Source of the DNA: Streptomyces mirabilis
GTDB lineage: Bacteria > Actinomycetota > Actinomycetes > Streptomycetales > Streptomycetaceae
Assembly: GCF_018310535.1 (NCBI RefSeq)
Contig: NZ_CP074102.1
Coordinates: 5,704,001 to 5,768,000 of the forward strand
Reading direction: 5' to 3'
DNA length: 64,000 nucleotides
The notes under the pieces were generated by a model that searched no databases, had not been told where the DNA came from, and saw nothing but the letters and a program-made list of their open reading frames with translations. Positions 7,366-15,554 of this stretch are shown here, piece after piece. The position numbers were made by a program, and so were the translations under genes. Each line of letters opens with the position of its first letter. The stretch's first letter is position 1.

Positions 7366-8564
7366 GTCCCCGGTGACAGGCTCAGTGGATCCCGGTACAC
7401 CACGTCGAGTGCCACGGATCCACCCGCCACGGCGAGTACGGATTCCGGAAAACTGGTCGGCAGGACGGAAGCGGCCCGATCCGCCCCCACCTCCGCGCGC
7501 AGCGCCCCGAGGCAGTCCTCCCGATGCACGGTCCCGACCTCCGCGACGACGACCGTGTCCGGGTTGAGCACATCCAGCAGCAGCCGGGCCGCCCGTCCGA
7601 CCGTCCGCGCCCGCTCCAGCAGCAGACGTACGGCGACGGGGTCGCCGTCGGCCGCGGCGCCGACCACGTGCATCGGGTCGGCGATGGTGATGACCCCCGC
7701 CTCCCGCGCCCGCCGGCACAGCGTCCGCTCGCTCAACTCGGCCTGAAGGCAGCCGGTCCGGCCGCAGTCGCACCGCTCCGAGCCGCCGGGCAACGGCAGA
7801 TGGGCGATCGCCCCGGCCTGGGAGCGGGGACCGTGGTGCACCTCGTCGTGGGTGGCGAAGGCGGCGTCCACCACGTTGCCGACGAACAGGTGCAGCACGC
7901 TGCGGCTGCCGCGCGCCCGCCCGAACAGCCGCTCTCCGTTGACCAACGCCCGTGCGTGCCCGTCCACATGGACCGGCAGCCCGGTCCGCGTGCCGAGCGC
8001 GTCCCGGACGTCGACGTCACGCCAGCCGAGCAGTGCGTGCTCCACGATCGTCCCGGAGTCGCGGTCCACCCAGCCGCCGGCCGCGACACCGATGCCGAGG
8101 GGGGTGCGGCCGGGGTGGTCGTGGAGCAGGGTGGCCAGCCCGGCGGCGGCGTTCGCGAGTATGCGGTCGGGCTCCGTGCCGTCGTCGTGGGCGAGCCGTC
8201 GCTCCGTGACGACCCGGCCGCGCAGATCGAGCAGGGCGACGGTGGTGTACGGGACGGCCACGTGGACTCCGCCGACCACGAACCGGGAGTCGTCCAGGTG
8301 GATGGGGACGTGGGGACGTCCGACGCCGTTCGACTGCCGGGGCGCCGGAGCCTCCCGGATCAGGCCGAGCGCGGTGAACCGGGCGCAGTAGTCGGTCACC
8401 GAGGCGGGGGAGAGGCCGGTCAGCCGGGCGACGGTGCTGCGCGCGACCGGGCCGTGTTCCAGGACGGAGCGCAGGATGACGCTGGCGCTGGTGCGGCGGC
8501 GGTCGCCGACGGTGGCGCGGTGGGGCGTCGTGGGTGGGGAGGGGGCCAGGGAGGTACGAGGCAT
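7359..8564 (-). CDS. ROK-family transcriptional regulator
   Basis: A 401-residue repressor-type ROK protein. Residues 20-80 form a winged helix-turn-helix (ARSTVARLTGLSPASVTDYC). The sugar-kinase-like domain follows, with the zinc-binding ROK motif CDCGRTGCLQAE near residue 265 (usual CxCGxxGCxE). The ATP-binding DxGxT of ROK glucokinases is missing; the matching regions read VAAGGWVDRDSG and HLFVGNVVDAAF, so it is a regulator, not a kinase. The start ATG 8562-8564 has AGGAAG upstream. It is preceded by its own leader-peptide gene and followed directly by the sulfur-operon promoter, so control of sulfonate uptake is more likely than control of sugar genes. The effector is unknown. Confidence 0.87.
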   Translation of the reverse strand: MPRTSLAPSPPTTPHRATVGDRRRTSASVILRSVLEHGPVARSTVARLTGLSPASVTDYCARFTALGLIREAPAPRQSNGVGRPHVPIHLDDSRFVVGGVHVAVPYTTVALLDLRGRVVTERRLAHDDGTEPDRILANAAAGLATLLHDHPGRTPLGIGVAAGGWVDRDSGTIVEHALLGWRDVDVRDALGTRTGLPVHVDGHARALVNGERLFGRARGSRSVLHLFVGNVVDAAFATHDEVHHGPRSQAGAIAHLPLPGGSERCDCGRTGCLQAELSERTLCRRAREAGVITIADPMHVVGAAADGDPVAVRLLLERARTVGRAARLLLDVLNPDTVVVAEVGTVHREDCLGALRAEVGADRAASVLPTSFPESVLAVAGGSVALDVVYRDPLSLSPGTN

Positions 8565-8629
8565 GGCGCTTCCTAGGGAGCGTGTCCGAAACGGTCGCGT
8601 CTCGGCGAGCCGGATGCGCTCCGCCCGCC

Positions 8630-8713
8630 CTACCCGGGGCGACAGGTGGCGGTGCCCTGGCGTCGCAGGTCGACGTAGCGACGCGACGCGAAGTTCTCAG
8701 CCTGGGCAACCAT
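8630..8713 (-). CDS. Short leader peptide upstream of the ROK gene
   Basis: A 27-codon gene on the minus strand from ATG 8711-8713 to TAG 8630-8632. It starts MVAQAENFASRRYVDLRR and ends QGTATCRPG. SRRYVDLRR followed by a single Cys near the end matches the streptomycete sulfur-gene leader-peptide pattern (SRR-H/Y-VDL-x-R...C) that I recall. The ribosome site is weak (AGGG). It lies 65 bp before the ROK start, suggesting that the regulator gene is itself cysteine-controlled. Confidence 0.6.
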   Translation of the reverse strand: MVAQAENFASRRYVDLRRQGTATCRPG

Positions 8714-8785
8714 GCCCTGAAGGGTAGGTCTTACCCCCGATTCCGGCCAGAGGAGCCATCTCTCGACCGTCGGTCAGGCCGAGGT

Positions 8786-8836
8786 TTCAGGGGCGCGGGG
8801 AACTGCGCGACCGGCCCCCACCGGCCCGCAGCCGAA
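8786..8836 (-). repeat. Interspersed GC-rich repeat, copy 1
   Basis: Contains the core GGGGCGCGGGGAACTGCGCG followed by ACCGGCCCCCACCGGCCCGC, a sequence family found about ten times between genes in this window. It lies in a 360-bp intergenic stretch (8714-9073) that otherwise shows only the presumed bioY promoter region. Confidence 0.75.
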
Positions 8837-9073
8837 CAAAGACGCCCGGCAGGCGAATTGGTGGGACCCTACAGCCCGCGCGCGAACCTCCCCGTGGACA
8901 AAACCATCCCACCTCAGTGACCAGCATCACGCCCCGATAGGTGTATGCGGCCCCCTTTGTAAGGGCTCCACCAAGCCCGGGATCCCCGCTTTGTCGATCG
9001 CACACGGTGATCCACCCGCCCCCCTGGGATAGCGTCACCGTGTCCCGACCCCCCGTCACCCGCCGGAGTCCCC

Positions 9074-9664
9074 ATGAGCACCGCTGCCGCCACCCCCCGC
9101 CAAGGCATCCGCCCCGGCGAGGTCCTCGCCGACCTGCTCCCGGCCTCCCGCGTCAGGGACATCACCCTCGTAGTGGGCGGAGCCGCCCTCACCGGTCTCG
9201 CCGCCCAGATCTCCCTGCCCGTGCCCGGCTCCCCGGTCCCGGTGACCGGCCAGACCTTCGCCGCCCTCCTCGTCGGCACGGCCCTCGGCGCGGGCCGCGG
9301 CTTCCTCTCGCTCGCGCTCTACGCCCTCGTCGGCATGGCCGGCATGCCGTGGTTCGCCGACGGCGGCTCCGGCACCGCCGCCCCGTCCCTCGGCTACATC
9401 CTCGGCATGATGCTCGCCTCCGCCGCCGTGGGCGCCCTCGCCCGCCGCGGCGCCGACCGCTCGTTCCTGCGCACGGCGGGCACGATGCTGCTGGGCGAGG
9501 CGATCATCTACGCGGTCGGCCTCCCGTACCTGGCCGCCGCCACCGGCATGTCGCTGGGCGCGACCCTCGCGGCGGGGTTCACCCCGTTCCTGATCGGCGA
9601 CGCCCTGAAGGCGGCGCTGGCGATGGGCGTCCTGCCGACCGCCTGGAAGTTCCTCAACCGCTGA
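9074..9664 (+). CDS. bioY: Biotin transporter BioY (ECF substrate-binding component)
   Basis: A 196-residue membrane protein that captures biotin for energy-coupling-factor uptake. Family marks are QISLPVPGSPVPVTGQTFAA, GAGRGFLSLALYALVGMAGM, GYILGMMLASAAVG and the final PFLIGDALKAALAMGVLP. About six membrane spans are visible. The ATG 9074 has GGAG eight bases upstream. No EcfA or EcfT genes lie beside it, so it either shares a distant module or works alone, as some BioY proteins do. It is followed by a strong terminator. Confidence 0.94.
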   Translation: MSTAAATPRQGIRPGEVLADLLPASRVRDITLVVGGAALTGLAAQISLPVPGSPVPVTGQTFAALLVGTALGAGRGFLSLALYALVGMAGMPWFADGGSGTAAPSLGYILGMMLASAAVGALARRGADRSFLRTAGTMLLGEAIIYAVGLPYLAAATGMSLGATLAAGFTPFLIGDALKAALAMGVLPTAWKFLNR

Positions 9665-9703
9665 GGCCGTAGTCCCCTCGGAAGAGGTTCACAGTCCCCT
9701 CAA

Positions 9704-9750
9704 AAGAGGCTCGCCGGGTCGTACTCCGACTCCGACCCGGCGAGCCTCTT
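9704..9750 (+). terminator. Terminator after bioY
   Basis: An 18-bp perfect stem (AAGAGGCTCGCCGGGTCG / CGACCCGGCGAGCCTCTT) with an 11-base loop lies 40 bp past the bioY stop. Confidence 0.85.
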
Positions 9751-9807
9751 CCGCGTTCCGGGCCCGTACAGCCGCACCGCACTGTCCCCGTAGTACGTGT
9801 GCGTGCG

Positions 9808-9831
9808 CAGAAGCAGAAGCAGAAGCAGAAG
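9808..9831 (+). repeat. Four tandem CAGAAG hexamers
   Basis: CAGAAG is repeated four times between the bioY terminator and the terminator of the opposite gene. It is noncoding and could expand or contract by slippage. Confidence 0.85.
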
Positions 9832-9870
9832 GTGGGCCGGGACGCCGCGCACACGGCGTCCCGGCCCACC
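9831..9870 (-). terminator. Terminator after the LPxTG protein gene
   Basis: A 17-bp perfect stem (GGTGGGCCGGGACGCCG / CGGCGTCCCGGCCCACC) with a 6-base loop lies directly after the minus-strand surface-protein gene. Confidence 0.85.
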
Positions 9871-9873
9871 CGG

Positions 9874-10599
9874 TCACGACTGCGGCCGCCGGCGAGGCCG
9901 CCGCTGGGCCCACCACATCCCGGCCGCCCCGACGGAGACGAGCGCCGCACCCGCCGCGCCGAGCGGCAGAAGGTCACTTCCGGCGCCGGTCTTGGGCAAC
10001 TGGTCGCCGCCGGGTGTCACCGGCTTGTTCTCGGTGTCGAGCAGCAGTGGAGTGGCCGGGGCGTTCGGCGACGGGTTCGTCGTACCGAACGGCACCGGGC
10101 CCTGCTGCCAGAACGTTTTCTTCCCGTCGCTGTCCTGCACCGGCAGGCAGATCTTTCCGGTCTTGCTCACATCGAAGGTCGCGGCGACGGCGTACGACTG
10201 CGACTTTCCGGCCGCGAGATTGCCGACATCGCACACGAATCCACTGTTCGAACCCTTGGGCAGATCCTTGTCCGTCATGGCGGAACAACCTTTGACGCTC
10301 TTGATCTGTAGGCCGTCGAATCCGACCACCAATAGCCGGATCTTTCCGCTGTCCTTGGTTCCCTCATTCTTCACCGTGGCGGTCAGCGCCGTTTCGTGCG
10401 TGCTGTTGTCCACGGAGATCTTCTCGGGCAGCAACGTGGTCAGCTTCACGCCCGCCGGCGCCGGGTCCACGGCCTTTCCCCCCTTGCTGCTCCCCGGTCC
10501 CTGGTCGTCCGCGACGGCGGTGAAGGAAAGGATCATCACGGCCGAGAAAGATGCCGTGAGCAGCGATCCTGCGATGGTCGTCGTGTGACGAGAACTCAT
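9874..10599 (-). CDS. LPxTG-type cell-wall-anchored surface protein
   Basis: A 241-residue secreted protein. It has an N-terminal signal peptide (MSSRHTTTIAG, then a hydrophobic core ending near SFTAVADD), an extracellular region with two likely disulfide-linked Cys pairs, and a C-terminal sortase signal: QLPKTG, a hydrophobic span and an RRPRRRP tail. The middle resembles a DUF11/CARDB-like adhesion or scaffold domain, but I cannot assign a function. The ATG 10597-10599 has AAGGGGGG upstream; longer starts would place the signal peptide internally. It is transcribed divergently from a membrane Ser/Thr kinase 148 bp away. No sortase gene is nearby. Confidence 0.8.
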   Translation of the reverse strand: MSSRHTTTIAGSLLTASFSAVMILSFTAVADDQGPGSSKGGKAVDPAPAGVKLTTLLPEKISVDNSTHETALTATVKNEGTKDSGKIRLLVVGFDGLQIKSVKGCSAMTDKDLPKGSNSGFVCDVGNLAAGKSQSYAVAATFDVSKTGKICLPVQDSDGKKTFWQQGPVPFGTTNPSPNAPATPLLLDTENKPVTPGGDQLPKTGAGSDLLPLGAAGAALVSVGAAGMWWAQRRPRRRPQS

Positions 10600-10747
10600 G
10601 TTCGCCCCCCTTGGCTGCGCCTGAATTCGCAGTACTTGAAGAGGTACCACAAGATTTCTCCGCACTATGCTGGTACGGCATGAAGTGTGACCATTGTGTT
10701 TCTGCTGTGGCGGGCGATTGTGGCGGGTGTTGAGGGGGTGCAGGGGT

Positions 10748-12847
10748 TTGACGGGGAATGCGAGTGGCGGTGTTCCGGGATTATTGGTGACGGGTCGATA
10801 TCGACTGGCCGAGAGTATTGGCCAGGGGGGAATGGGGCGGGTGTGGCGAGCCACCGACGAAATGCTCGACAGGCAGGTCGCCGTCAAGGAAATGCGGATC
10901 GACGGACTCGACCCGGAGGACACTCGAACCCGCCGCGAACGCACCCTGCGCGAAGCCAGGGCCACGGCCCGGATCGACCATCCCAATGTCGTGCGCATCT
11001 ACGACGTCGTGGACCAGGGCGAGCGGCTGTGGATCGTCATGGAACTCGTCGCCGGCCGCTCCCTCGAACAGCTCGTGGTCGAGGACGGACCGCTCGACCC
11101 GCCCGCCGCGGCCCGTATCGGGCTCGAACTGGTCGCGGCGCTGCGCCAGGTGCACGCCGGGGGAGTACTGCACCGGGACATCAAGCCGGGCAACGTCCTG
11201 GTCGAGCGGCGGGGCCATCGGGTCGTCCTCACCGACTTCGGCATCGCCGCGCTCCAGGACGCGGAAGCGCTCACCATGGTCGGGATGCTGGTCGGCTCCC
11301 CGGACTACATGGCACCCGAGCGTGTCTCCGGACGCCCCCAGGGCCCGCCGTCCGACGTCTGGTCCTTGGGCGCGACGCTCTGCGCGGCCCTCGGCGGCCG
11401 CTCTCCGTTCTCCCGTTCGACCACCCTGGCGACGTTGCACGCGGTCCTGTACGAGGAGCCCGAACTCCCCTCCACGGCCGGTGACTTGGGGGAGATCCTG
11501 GCCGCCCTGCTGGAGAAGGAGCCGTCGACCCGACCGGGTCTGGAGGAGCTGGAGACGGCGTTGCGCCGGATCGCGTTCCCCCGACCGGAAGAGACCGAAT
11601 CCCCGGAAGCGGGGCCCCTACCCGAACCAGCGGAGGGAACACCGGAAGCACCGGAAGCGCCAGGGACACGGGAGACATCGGAAGCGGCAGAGACGCGGGA
11701 GGCATCGGAGGCACCAGAGGCATCCGAGACGCCTGTGGTGGGAGGGACGGCTGAGGCTCCGGATGCACCGGAGATGGCGGAGACACCGGAATCCGCGCCG
11801 CCCCCCGTCCCCCCGTTCCACCAGGAGTCGCCCACGCGCGCGCTCCTGGACGTGAGCCTCATACGCGCCGCGCAACACCCCCCGCCCCAGCGGGACCGCG
11901 AACCGACCCCGGAACCGGACTCCGAACCCGACCCCGTACAGGACGCGATCCCGGAGCCCGCCCCCACACCCGATCCAACGCCCGAACCCACACCCCCTGT
12001 CGTACCCACGCCCACACCCGCCCCTGAAGCCACGCCCACGCCCACACCCGCCCCCGAGCCCAGCGCACCCCCGGCGCTTCCCGAACCCCCCTCCCTCGCC
12101 ACGCACACCACGGTCTCCCGCGCGGTGGTCATGCCGCCGGGCGAACTCCCCGGCCCCGCTGTGCCCTCCGTCCCACGCCGGGGCCGGCGCCGGATGGGCC
12201 TGGCGGCCGCCGGTGGCGTGGTGATCGTGGGAACCGTCGTCGGGCTCGTCATGACGCAGACAGGCGGCTCCTCCCACGACACGACCGGCGCGTCCACCTC
12301 TACCTCCGCCTCTACCTCGACCTCACCATCGGCCCCGTCGACGTCACCGAACTCCGCGCAGACCTCATCCACCGGCCCCTCCTCCCCACCCCCCACCGTC
12401 GACGGCACGTCGCGCCCGCCGAGCCTGCCGGCGGGCGCCCGGAAGGAGGCCGGGCTGTACGCGTGGGCGCCGCCGCAGGGCTGGCAGCGGGTGGCGGAGA
12501 GCGGTTCCGAGGTGCACTACACCTCGCCCGACCGTGCGCAGGAGATCGTGGCCAACGCGACCCCGGCCCGGGGTGACCTGCTGGCGCAGTGGCAGCAGGC
12601 GGAGGTGGGCACCAGCAAGGGCCTGAACTACCGCCGTATCCGCCTGGAGCGCACCACCTTCCGCGGCGCGCCCGCGGTCGTCTGGGAGTACACCGTCACG
12701 GCCAAGGGCCGGCTCTGGCACGTCCGACTGCTCGGGTTCCGCTCCGGCGGCACGTCGTACGAGATCAGCACCTGGTATCACCCCGACATCGAGGCGACCG
12801 CGCTCCCCGTCTACGACGAGGTCAAAAAGAGCTTCACGCCCCTGTGA
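10748..12847 (+). CDS. Membrane-bound PASTA-less Ser/Thr protein kinase (PknB type)
   Basis: A protein of about 699 residues. The kinase domain holds all catalytic motifs: P-loop GQGGMGRVW, Lys in VAVKEM, LHRDIKPGNVL, the DFG loop in LTDFGIAAL, and MAPERV. A long linker of Glu/Pro/Ala/Thr repeats follows, then one membrane span (GLAAAGGVVIVGTVVGLVM), a Ser/Thr-rich stalk and a conserved extracellular domain with YAWAPPQGWQRVAESGSEVH and a final VKKSFTPL. There are no PASTA repeats. The start is uncertain: TTG 10748 has GAGGGGG upstream and gives the usual short tail before GRYRLAESIGQ; GTG 10787 is possible, and the open frame begins at TTG 10694. Its targets are unknown. Confidence 0.88.
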   Translation: MTGNASGGVPGLLVTGRYRLAESIGQGGMGRVWRATDEMLDRQVAVKEMRIDGLDPEDTRTRRERTLREARATARIDHPNVVRIYDVVDQGERLWIVMELVAGRSLEQLVVEDGPLDPPAAARIGLELVAALRQVHAGGVLHRDIKPGNVLVERRGHRVVLTDFGIAALQDAEALTMVGMLVGSPDYMAPERVSGRPQGPPSDVWSLGATLCAALGGRSPFSRSTTLATLHAVLYEEPELPSTAGDLGEILAALLEKEPSTRPGLEELETALRRIAFPRPEETESPEAGPLPEPAEGTPEAPEAPGTRETSEAAETREASEAPEASETPVVGGTAEAPDAPEMAETPESAPPPVPPFHQESPTRALLDVSLIRAAQHPPPQRDREPTPEPDSEPDPVQDAIPEPAPTPDPTPEPTPPVVPTPTPAPEATPTPTPAPEPSAPPALPEPPSLATHTTVSRAVVMPPGELPGPAVPSVPRRGRRRMGLAAAGGVVIVGTVVGLVMTQTGGSSHDTTGASTSTSASTSTSPSAPSTSPNSAQTSSTGPSSPPPTVDGTSRPPSLPAGARKEAGLYAWAPPQGWQRVAESGSEVHYTSPDRAQEIVANATPARGDLLAQWQQAEVGTSKGLNYRRIRLERTTFRGAPAVVWEYTVTAKGRLWHVRLLGFRSGGTSYEISTWYHPDIEATALPVYDEVKKSFTPL

Positions 12848-12853
12848 ACAGAT

Positions 12854-12893
12854 GGGGAGGGGCCCGGCGGCAGCTGCCGCCGGGCCCCTCCCC
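12854..12893. terminator. Bidirectional 20-bp palindromic terminator
   Basis: GGGGAGGGGCCCGGCGGCAG is followed with no gap by its exact reverse complement. It lies between the stops of two converging genes (kinase and permease) and can serve both. The zero-length perfect palindrome is unusual. Confidence 0.85.
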
Positions 12894-12927
12894 GTTACCG
12901 ATTCCGCCGGATTCGGCGTCCGGGTGC

Positions 12928-14421
12928 TCAGGCCTCCGACGTGGCGTCGACCGGCTCCCCGGCGCCCACCGGCGCGCTGACGCCCGCCGACTCGGTCGCT
13001 GCGGAGCCGCCGAGCTTCTGCTTCACGAAGGCGATCGCGAGCACGATCGCGGCGACGAGCAGCGACAGCAGTACGGTCTCGCGTCCGTCGTGTTCCGTGT
13101 CGGTCAGCATGTAGCCGAGGACGAAGACGATCAGCGCGGCCGTCGCCCAGGTCAGGTAGGGGTACAGCCACATCTTCACGACCAGCTTCTCCGGCGACTC
13201 GCGCTGGATGATCTTCCGCATCCGCAGCTGCGAGAAGCAGATGACCAGCCAGACGAACAGGGCGACCGCGCCGGAGGAGTTGACGAGGAAGAGGAAGACC
13301 GAGTCCGGGAACTTGTAGTTGAAGAAGACGGCGACGAAGCCGAAGACGACCGAGACGACGATCGCGGCCATCGGCACACCGCGCGAGGTGGTCTTCGCGA
13401 ACACCTTGGGCGCGTCGCCCCGCTCGCCGAGCGAGAACGCCATCCGGGAGGCCGTGTAGAGCCCGGAGTTCAGGCAGGACAGCACGGAGGTCAGCACGAT
13501 GAAGTTCATGATCTGACCGGCGTGCGCGATGCCGAGGGAGTCGAGGGCGGCGACGTAGGAGCCCTTGTCCTTGATGGAGGGGTCGTTCCACGGCAGCAGG
13601 GACACGACGACGAGGATCGAGCCCAGGTAGAAGACGCCGATGCGCCAGATGATGCTGTTGGTGGACTTGGTGACGGCCCGCTGCGGGTCCTCGGACTCAC
13701 CGGCGGCGAGGGTCGCGATCTCGCTGCCCATGAAGGAGAAGACGACCAGGAGCACACCGGTGAGGATCGCGCCGGGCCCGTGCGGCAGGAAGCCGCCGTG
13801 GTCGCTCAGATTCCCCAGGCCGGCCTTCGGGGCGTCGACACCCGGCAACACGCCGAAGATCGCGAGCGCGCCGACGATGATGAACGCGCCGATCGCCACG
13901 ACCTTGATCCCGGCGAACCAGAACTCGAACTCACCGTAGGAGCCGACGGAGACCAGGTTGGTCGCGGTGAGCACGACCATCACGATGAGCGCCCAGCCCC
14001 ACTGCGGTACGCCGGGCATCCAGCCTTCGAGGATCTTGGCTCCCGCGGTCGCCTCGACGGCGAGCACGACCACCCAGAAGAACCAGTACAGCCAGCCGAT
14101 CGAGAAACCGGCCCAGCGCCCGAGCGCGCGGTCCGCGTGCGCGGAGAACGAACCGGAGGTCGGGTTCGCGGCGGACATCTCGCCCAGCATCCGCATCACC
14201 AGCACCACGAGCGTGCCGACGAGGGCGTAGGAGAGGAGGATTCCGGGGCCCGCGGTGGCGATACCGGAGCTGGAGCCCACGAAGAGGCCGGCTCCGATGA
14301 CGCCACCGATGGCGATCATGGTCAGATGGCGGTTCTTGAGTCCGGCCTGGAGGCCTGAACCGGGTTCTCCGATGCCTCCGTGGCCGCTTGCGGCCTTTGT
14401 GGGGGTCGGCTGCGAGGTCAT
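12928..14421 (-). CDS. APC-family amino acid permease (AAT subgroup), second copy
   Basis: A 497-residue amino-acid/proton symporter with the same hallmarks as the permease at 560-1954: KNRHLTMIAIGGVIGAGLFV at TM1, RMLGEMSAANPTSGSFSAHA, and QRESPEKLVVKMWLYP before the last spans. A long hydrophilic N-terminus and an Ala/Gly/Ser-rich C-terminal tail set it apart. ATG 14419-14421 is chosen because AAAGGA lies nine bases upstream and TM1 spacing is right; an extended frame to 14532 has no signal. Substrate is not readable. It converges on the kinase gene. Confidence 0.9.
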   Translation of the reverse strand: MTSQPTPTKAASGHGGIGEPGSGLQAGLKNRHLTMIAIGGVIGAGLFVGSSSGIATAGPGILLSYALVGTLVVLVMRMLGEMSAANPTSGSFSAHADRALGRWAGFSIGWLYWFFWVVVLAVEATAGAKILEGWMPGVPQWGWALIVMVVLTATNLVSVGSYGEFEFWFAGIKVVAIGAFIIVGALAIFGVLPGVDAPKAGLGNLSDHGGFLPHGPGAILTGVLLVVFSFMGSEIATLAAGESEDPQRAVTKSTNSIIWRIGVFYLGSILVVVSLLPWNDPSIKDKGSYVAALDSLGIAHAGQIMNFIVLTSVLSCLNSGLYTASRMAFSLGERGDAPKVFAKTTSRGVPMAAIVVSVVFGFVAVFFNYKFPDSVFLFLVNSSGAVALFVWLVICFSQLRMRKIIQRESPEKLVVKMWLYPYLTWATAALIVFVLGYMLTDTEHDGRETVLLSLLVAAIVLAIAFVKQKLGGSAATESAGVSAPVGAGEPVDATSEA

Positions 14422-14659
14422 GAAGGGGATTCCTTTGCGCCGGGTGAGCAGATTTCCGTACGAGCGGTGTACGGACCCGAGCGAGTCCTTGTAGGGACCC
14501 TGTAACGAGCCGGTCCAGTGAATCGGAGGCAAAGGAATTCGTGAACCTTTGAATCCGGATCGTTACTTGAGGTTTCCTTGAGGTTTGTAGCCTTGCTCAC
14601 AGTTTTCGCTGGCGGCACCCGGCGAGGCCGATCCGAAACAGCCGTGTCACACTCGAACC

Positions 14660-15148
14660 ATGCGCGTGTATCTCGGCTCCGATCATGCCGGTTTCGAACT
14701 CAAGAACCACCTCGTCGAGTGGCTCAAGGCCGCCGGGCACGAGCCCGTCGACTGCGGGCCCCTCATCTACGACGCCCAGGACGACTACCCGCCGTTCTGC
14801 CTCCGCGCGGCGGAGCGTACGGCGGCCGATCCCGAGGCCCTCGGCATCGTGATCGGCGGCTCCGGCAACGGGGAGCAGATCGCGGCGAACAAGGTGGACG
14901 GGGTCCGTGCCGCGCTCGCCTGGAGCGAGGAGACGGCGTCGCTGGGCCGTCAGCACAACAACGCCAACGTGGTGGCGGTGGGTGCGCGTATGCACTCCGA
15001 GGAGGAGGCGACGAAGTTCGTGGAGGTGTTCCTCTCCACGCCCTTCTCCGGTGACGAGCGCCACATCCGCCGCATCGACATGCTCTCGGCCTACGAGAAG
15101 ACCGGCGACCTCCCGCCCGTCCCACCCCACCACCCCCAGCAGGCCTGA
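14660..15148 (+). CDS. rpiB: Ribose-5-phosphate isomerase B
   Basis: A 162-residue cytoplasmic isomerase that interconverts ribose 5-phosphate and ribulose 5-phosphate in the pentose phosphate pathway. It begins MRVYLGSDHAGFELKNHLVE and carries GIVIGGSGNGEQIAANK and GRQHNNANVVAVGARMH. As in the mycobacterial enzymes, Glu stands in the GSGNGEQ loop where E. coli RpiB has the catalytic Cys. The C-terminal PPVPPHHPQQ tail is an extension. It is transcribed divergently from the permease gene and appears to stand alone. Confidence 0.93.
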   Translation: MRVYLGSDHAGFELKNHLVEWLKAAGHEPVDCGPLIYDAQDDYPPFCLRAAERTAADPEALGIVIGGSGNGEQIAANKVDGVRAALAWSEETASLGRQHNNANVVAVGARMHSEEEATKFVEVFLSTPFSGDERHIRRIDMLSAYEKTGDLPPVPPHHPQQA

Positions 15149-15173
15149 GTCCTCGACCGCTGGTGGGTGGGGG

Positions 15174-15292
15174 TTGCTCGCGCAGTTCCCCGCGCCCCCT
15201 ACGGGACCGGGGCTGCGCCCTGGATCCCCGCCCGCCCGAAGTTCCTCGGCCGCGGGCCGGTGGGGGCTGGTCGCGCAGTTCCCCGCGCCCCT
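15174..15292 (+). repeat. Interspersed GC-rich repeat, copies 2 and 3
   Basis: Two copies of the core CGCGCAGTTCCCCGCGCCCC stand in the same orientation (about 15179 and 15271), each preceded by GGTGGGGGTT/CTGG. Together with 15368-15497 they fill the 406-bp gap between rpiB and the glycosylase gene, which otherwise holds no gene. Confidence 0.8.
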
Positions 15293-15367
15293 GAAAGCCT
15301 CCAGCCCGCCCGACGTTCCAGGACGAGGCCGGAGGTCGATGCCCCACCCGCCCCGGCCGGGCCGCAT

Positions 15368-15497
15368 CTTCAGCCCGCCCGGCGTTTGAGGGCGAGGCCG
15401 TTCAGGCCGATGCTGGGGTCCAGGGGGCGCAGCGCCCCTGGCGGGGGCTGGGGCGGAGCCCCACAAGGATGGGACGGGTCGGGGCGGCGGGGGCGAG
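15368..15497 (+). repeat. Second interspersed repeat family, copy 1
   Basis: About 130 bp beginning CTTCAGCCCGCCCGGCGTTT and including GAGGCCGTTCAGGCCGATG and GGGGTCCAGGGGGCGCAGCG. It recurs with about 90% identity at 42334-42466 and in part near 32710-32772. Internal inverted repeats suggest stable RNA folding. Confidence 0.8.
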
Positions 15498-15554
15498 ACA
15501 CCCCTCCCCGAGTCGTCCGCGCCGTAGAAGACACTGCCGCACGAGGAGGACCCC

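Noticed and set aside
12854..12893. Operator or replication-terminus palindrome
   Set aside because: Its place between two converging stop codons makes a bidirectional terminator the simpler reading.
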